Below, piece by piece: positions 7,015-7,070 of a stretch of DNA of 7,070 nucleotides. The stretch is from Halieaceae bacterium (lineage in GTDB: Bacteria; Pseudomonadota; Gammaproteobacteria; Pseudomonadales; Halieaceae), in the NCBI GenBank assembly GCA_009886815.1, contig QXYP01000275.1, positions 1 through 7,070 on the forward strand. Reading direction: 5' to 3'. The notes beneath the pieces were generated by a model. That model saw nothing but the letters and a program-made list of their open reading frames with translations. It searched no databases and had not been told where the DNA came from. The stretch's first letter is position 1. Every line of letters begins with the position of its first letter. Position numbers and translations under genes: made by a program.

Positions 7015-7020
7015 GAGGAG
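7015..7020 (+). promoter_or_regulatory. Ribosome binding site of the gene entering at the right edge
   Basis: GAGGAG lies 8 bases before the ATG at 7029-7031. Together with an open frame to the window end, it is the main evidence that a gene starts here. Confidence 0.55.
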
Positions 7021-7028
7021 CGGCTTAA

Positions 7029-7070
7029 ATGTCAGCGCTACCAGGCAAGATTAAGGGCAGCCTGCCCCCG
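7029..7070 (+). CDS. Start of an unidentified gene, cut by window edge
   Basis: Fourteen codons, MSALPGKIKGSLPP, run open to the last base. The start is supported by a strong GAGGAG site 8 bases upstream. The gene is divergent from hisC with 52 bases between the two start codons. Too little protein is visible to assign a family. A short basic, proline-containing N-terminus would suit several protein types, including membrane-associated enzymes, but nothing here decides it. I see no convincing promoter in the 52-base gap for either gene; only a weak TTGCCT/TAGGAT pair whose start point would fall on the ribosome site. Confidence 0.5.
   Translation, partial: MSALPGKIKGSLPP

Noticed and set aside
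1..7070. Undescribed multi-gene system, mobile element, CRISPR array or RNA gene
   Set aside because: All genes with enough sequence to judge fall in known core-metabolism families, spacing is tight, and I saw no transposase, direct-repeat array, tRNA or rRNA signature. Only the 14 codons at 7029-7070 remain unidentified.

Overview
The window is a compact housekeeping segment of a gammaproteobacterial chromosome. The protein sequences and the gene order sdhC-sdhD-sdhA-sdhB, divergent from gltA, are typical of Gammaproteobacteria. Moderate base composition and the Pseudomonas-like features of SdhA and the KAS III protein suggest a Pseudomonadales/Cellvibrionales-type and possibly marine bacterium. 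That placement is inference; no rRNA or other marker gene is present.

Left half (1-3250, minus strand): the succinate dehydrogenase (complex II) operon, transcribed right to left. sdhC (cytochrome b subunit) overlaps sdhD (membrane anchor) by 7 bases. After a 68-base gap comes sdhA (flavoprotein), then after 24 bases sdhB (iron-sulfur protein), which runs off the left edge and lacks about its last 20 codons. All catalytic, FAD, Fe-S, heme and quinone residues I could align by eye to the E. coli enzyme are present.

Middle (3251-3441): a 191-base divergent control region. It holds a strong sigma70-type promoter for sdhCDAB (TTGTCA, 17 bp, TATAAT) and one for gltA (TTGACT, 16 bp, TATAGT). The octamer GTTTCAAA occurs three times: twice in tandem at 10-bp spacing between the two promoters, and once across the sdhC start. 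This is the part most worth a second look.

Right half: gltA (type II citrate synthase, plus strand) is followed after 36 bases by a long-form beta-ketoacyl-ACP synthase III, probably co-transcribed. It converges on hisC (histidinol-phosphate aminotransferase, minus strand) with only 13 bases between the stop codons. The two 3' ends form a nested inverted repeat that could act as a two-way terminator. At the right edge a plus-strand gene begins at 7029 with a good ribosome binding site, but only 14 codons are visible.

Functionally, citrate synthase and succinate dehydrogenase are two TCA-cycle enzymes placed back to back for joint control. The KAS III draws on acyl-CoA and malonyl-ACP, linking acyl-CoA use to fatty acid synthesis. 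HisC belongs to histidine biosynthesis. I see no mobile element, CRISPR array, RNA gene or defence system, and no sign of an undescribed multi-gene system. The novel content is limited to regulatory and gene-end architecture.
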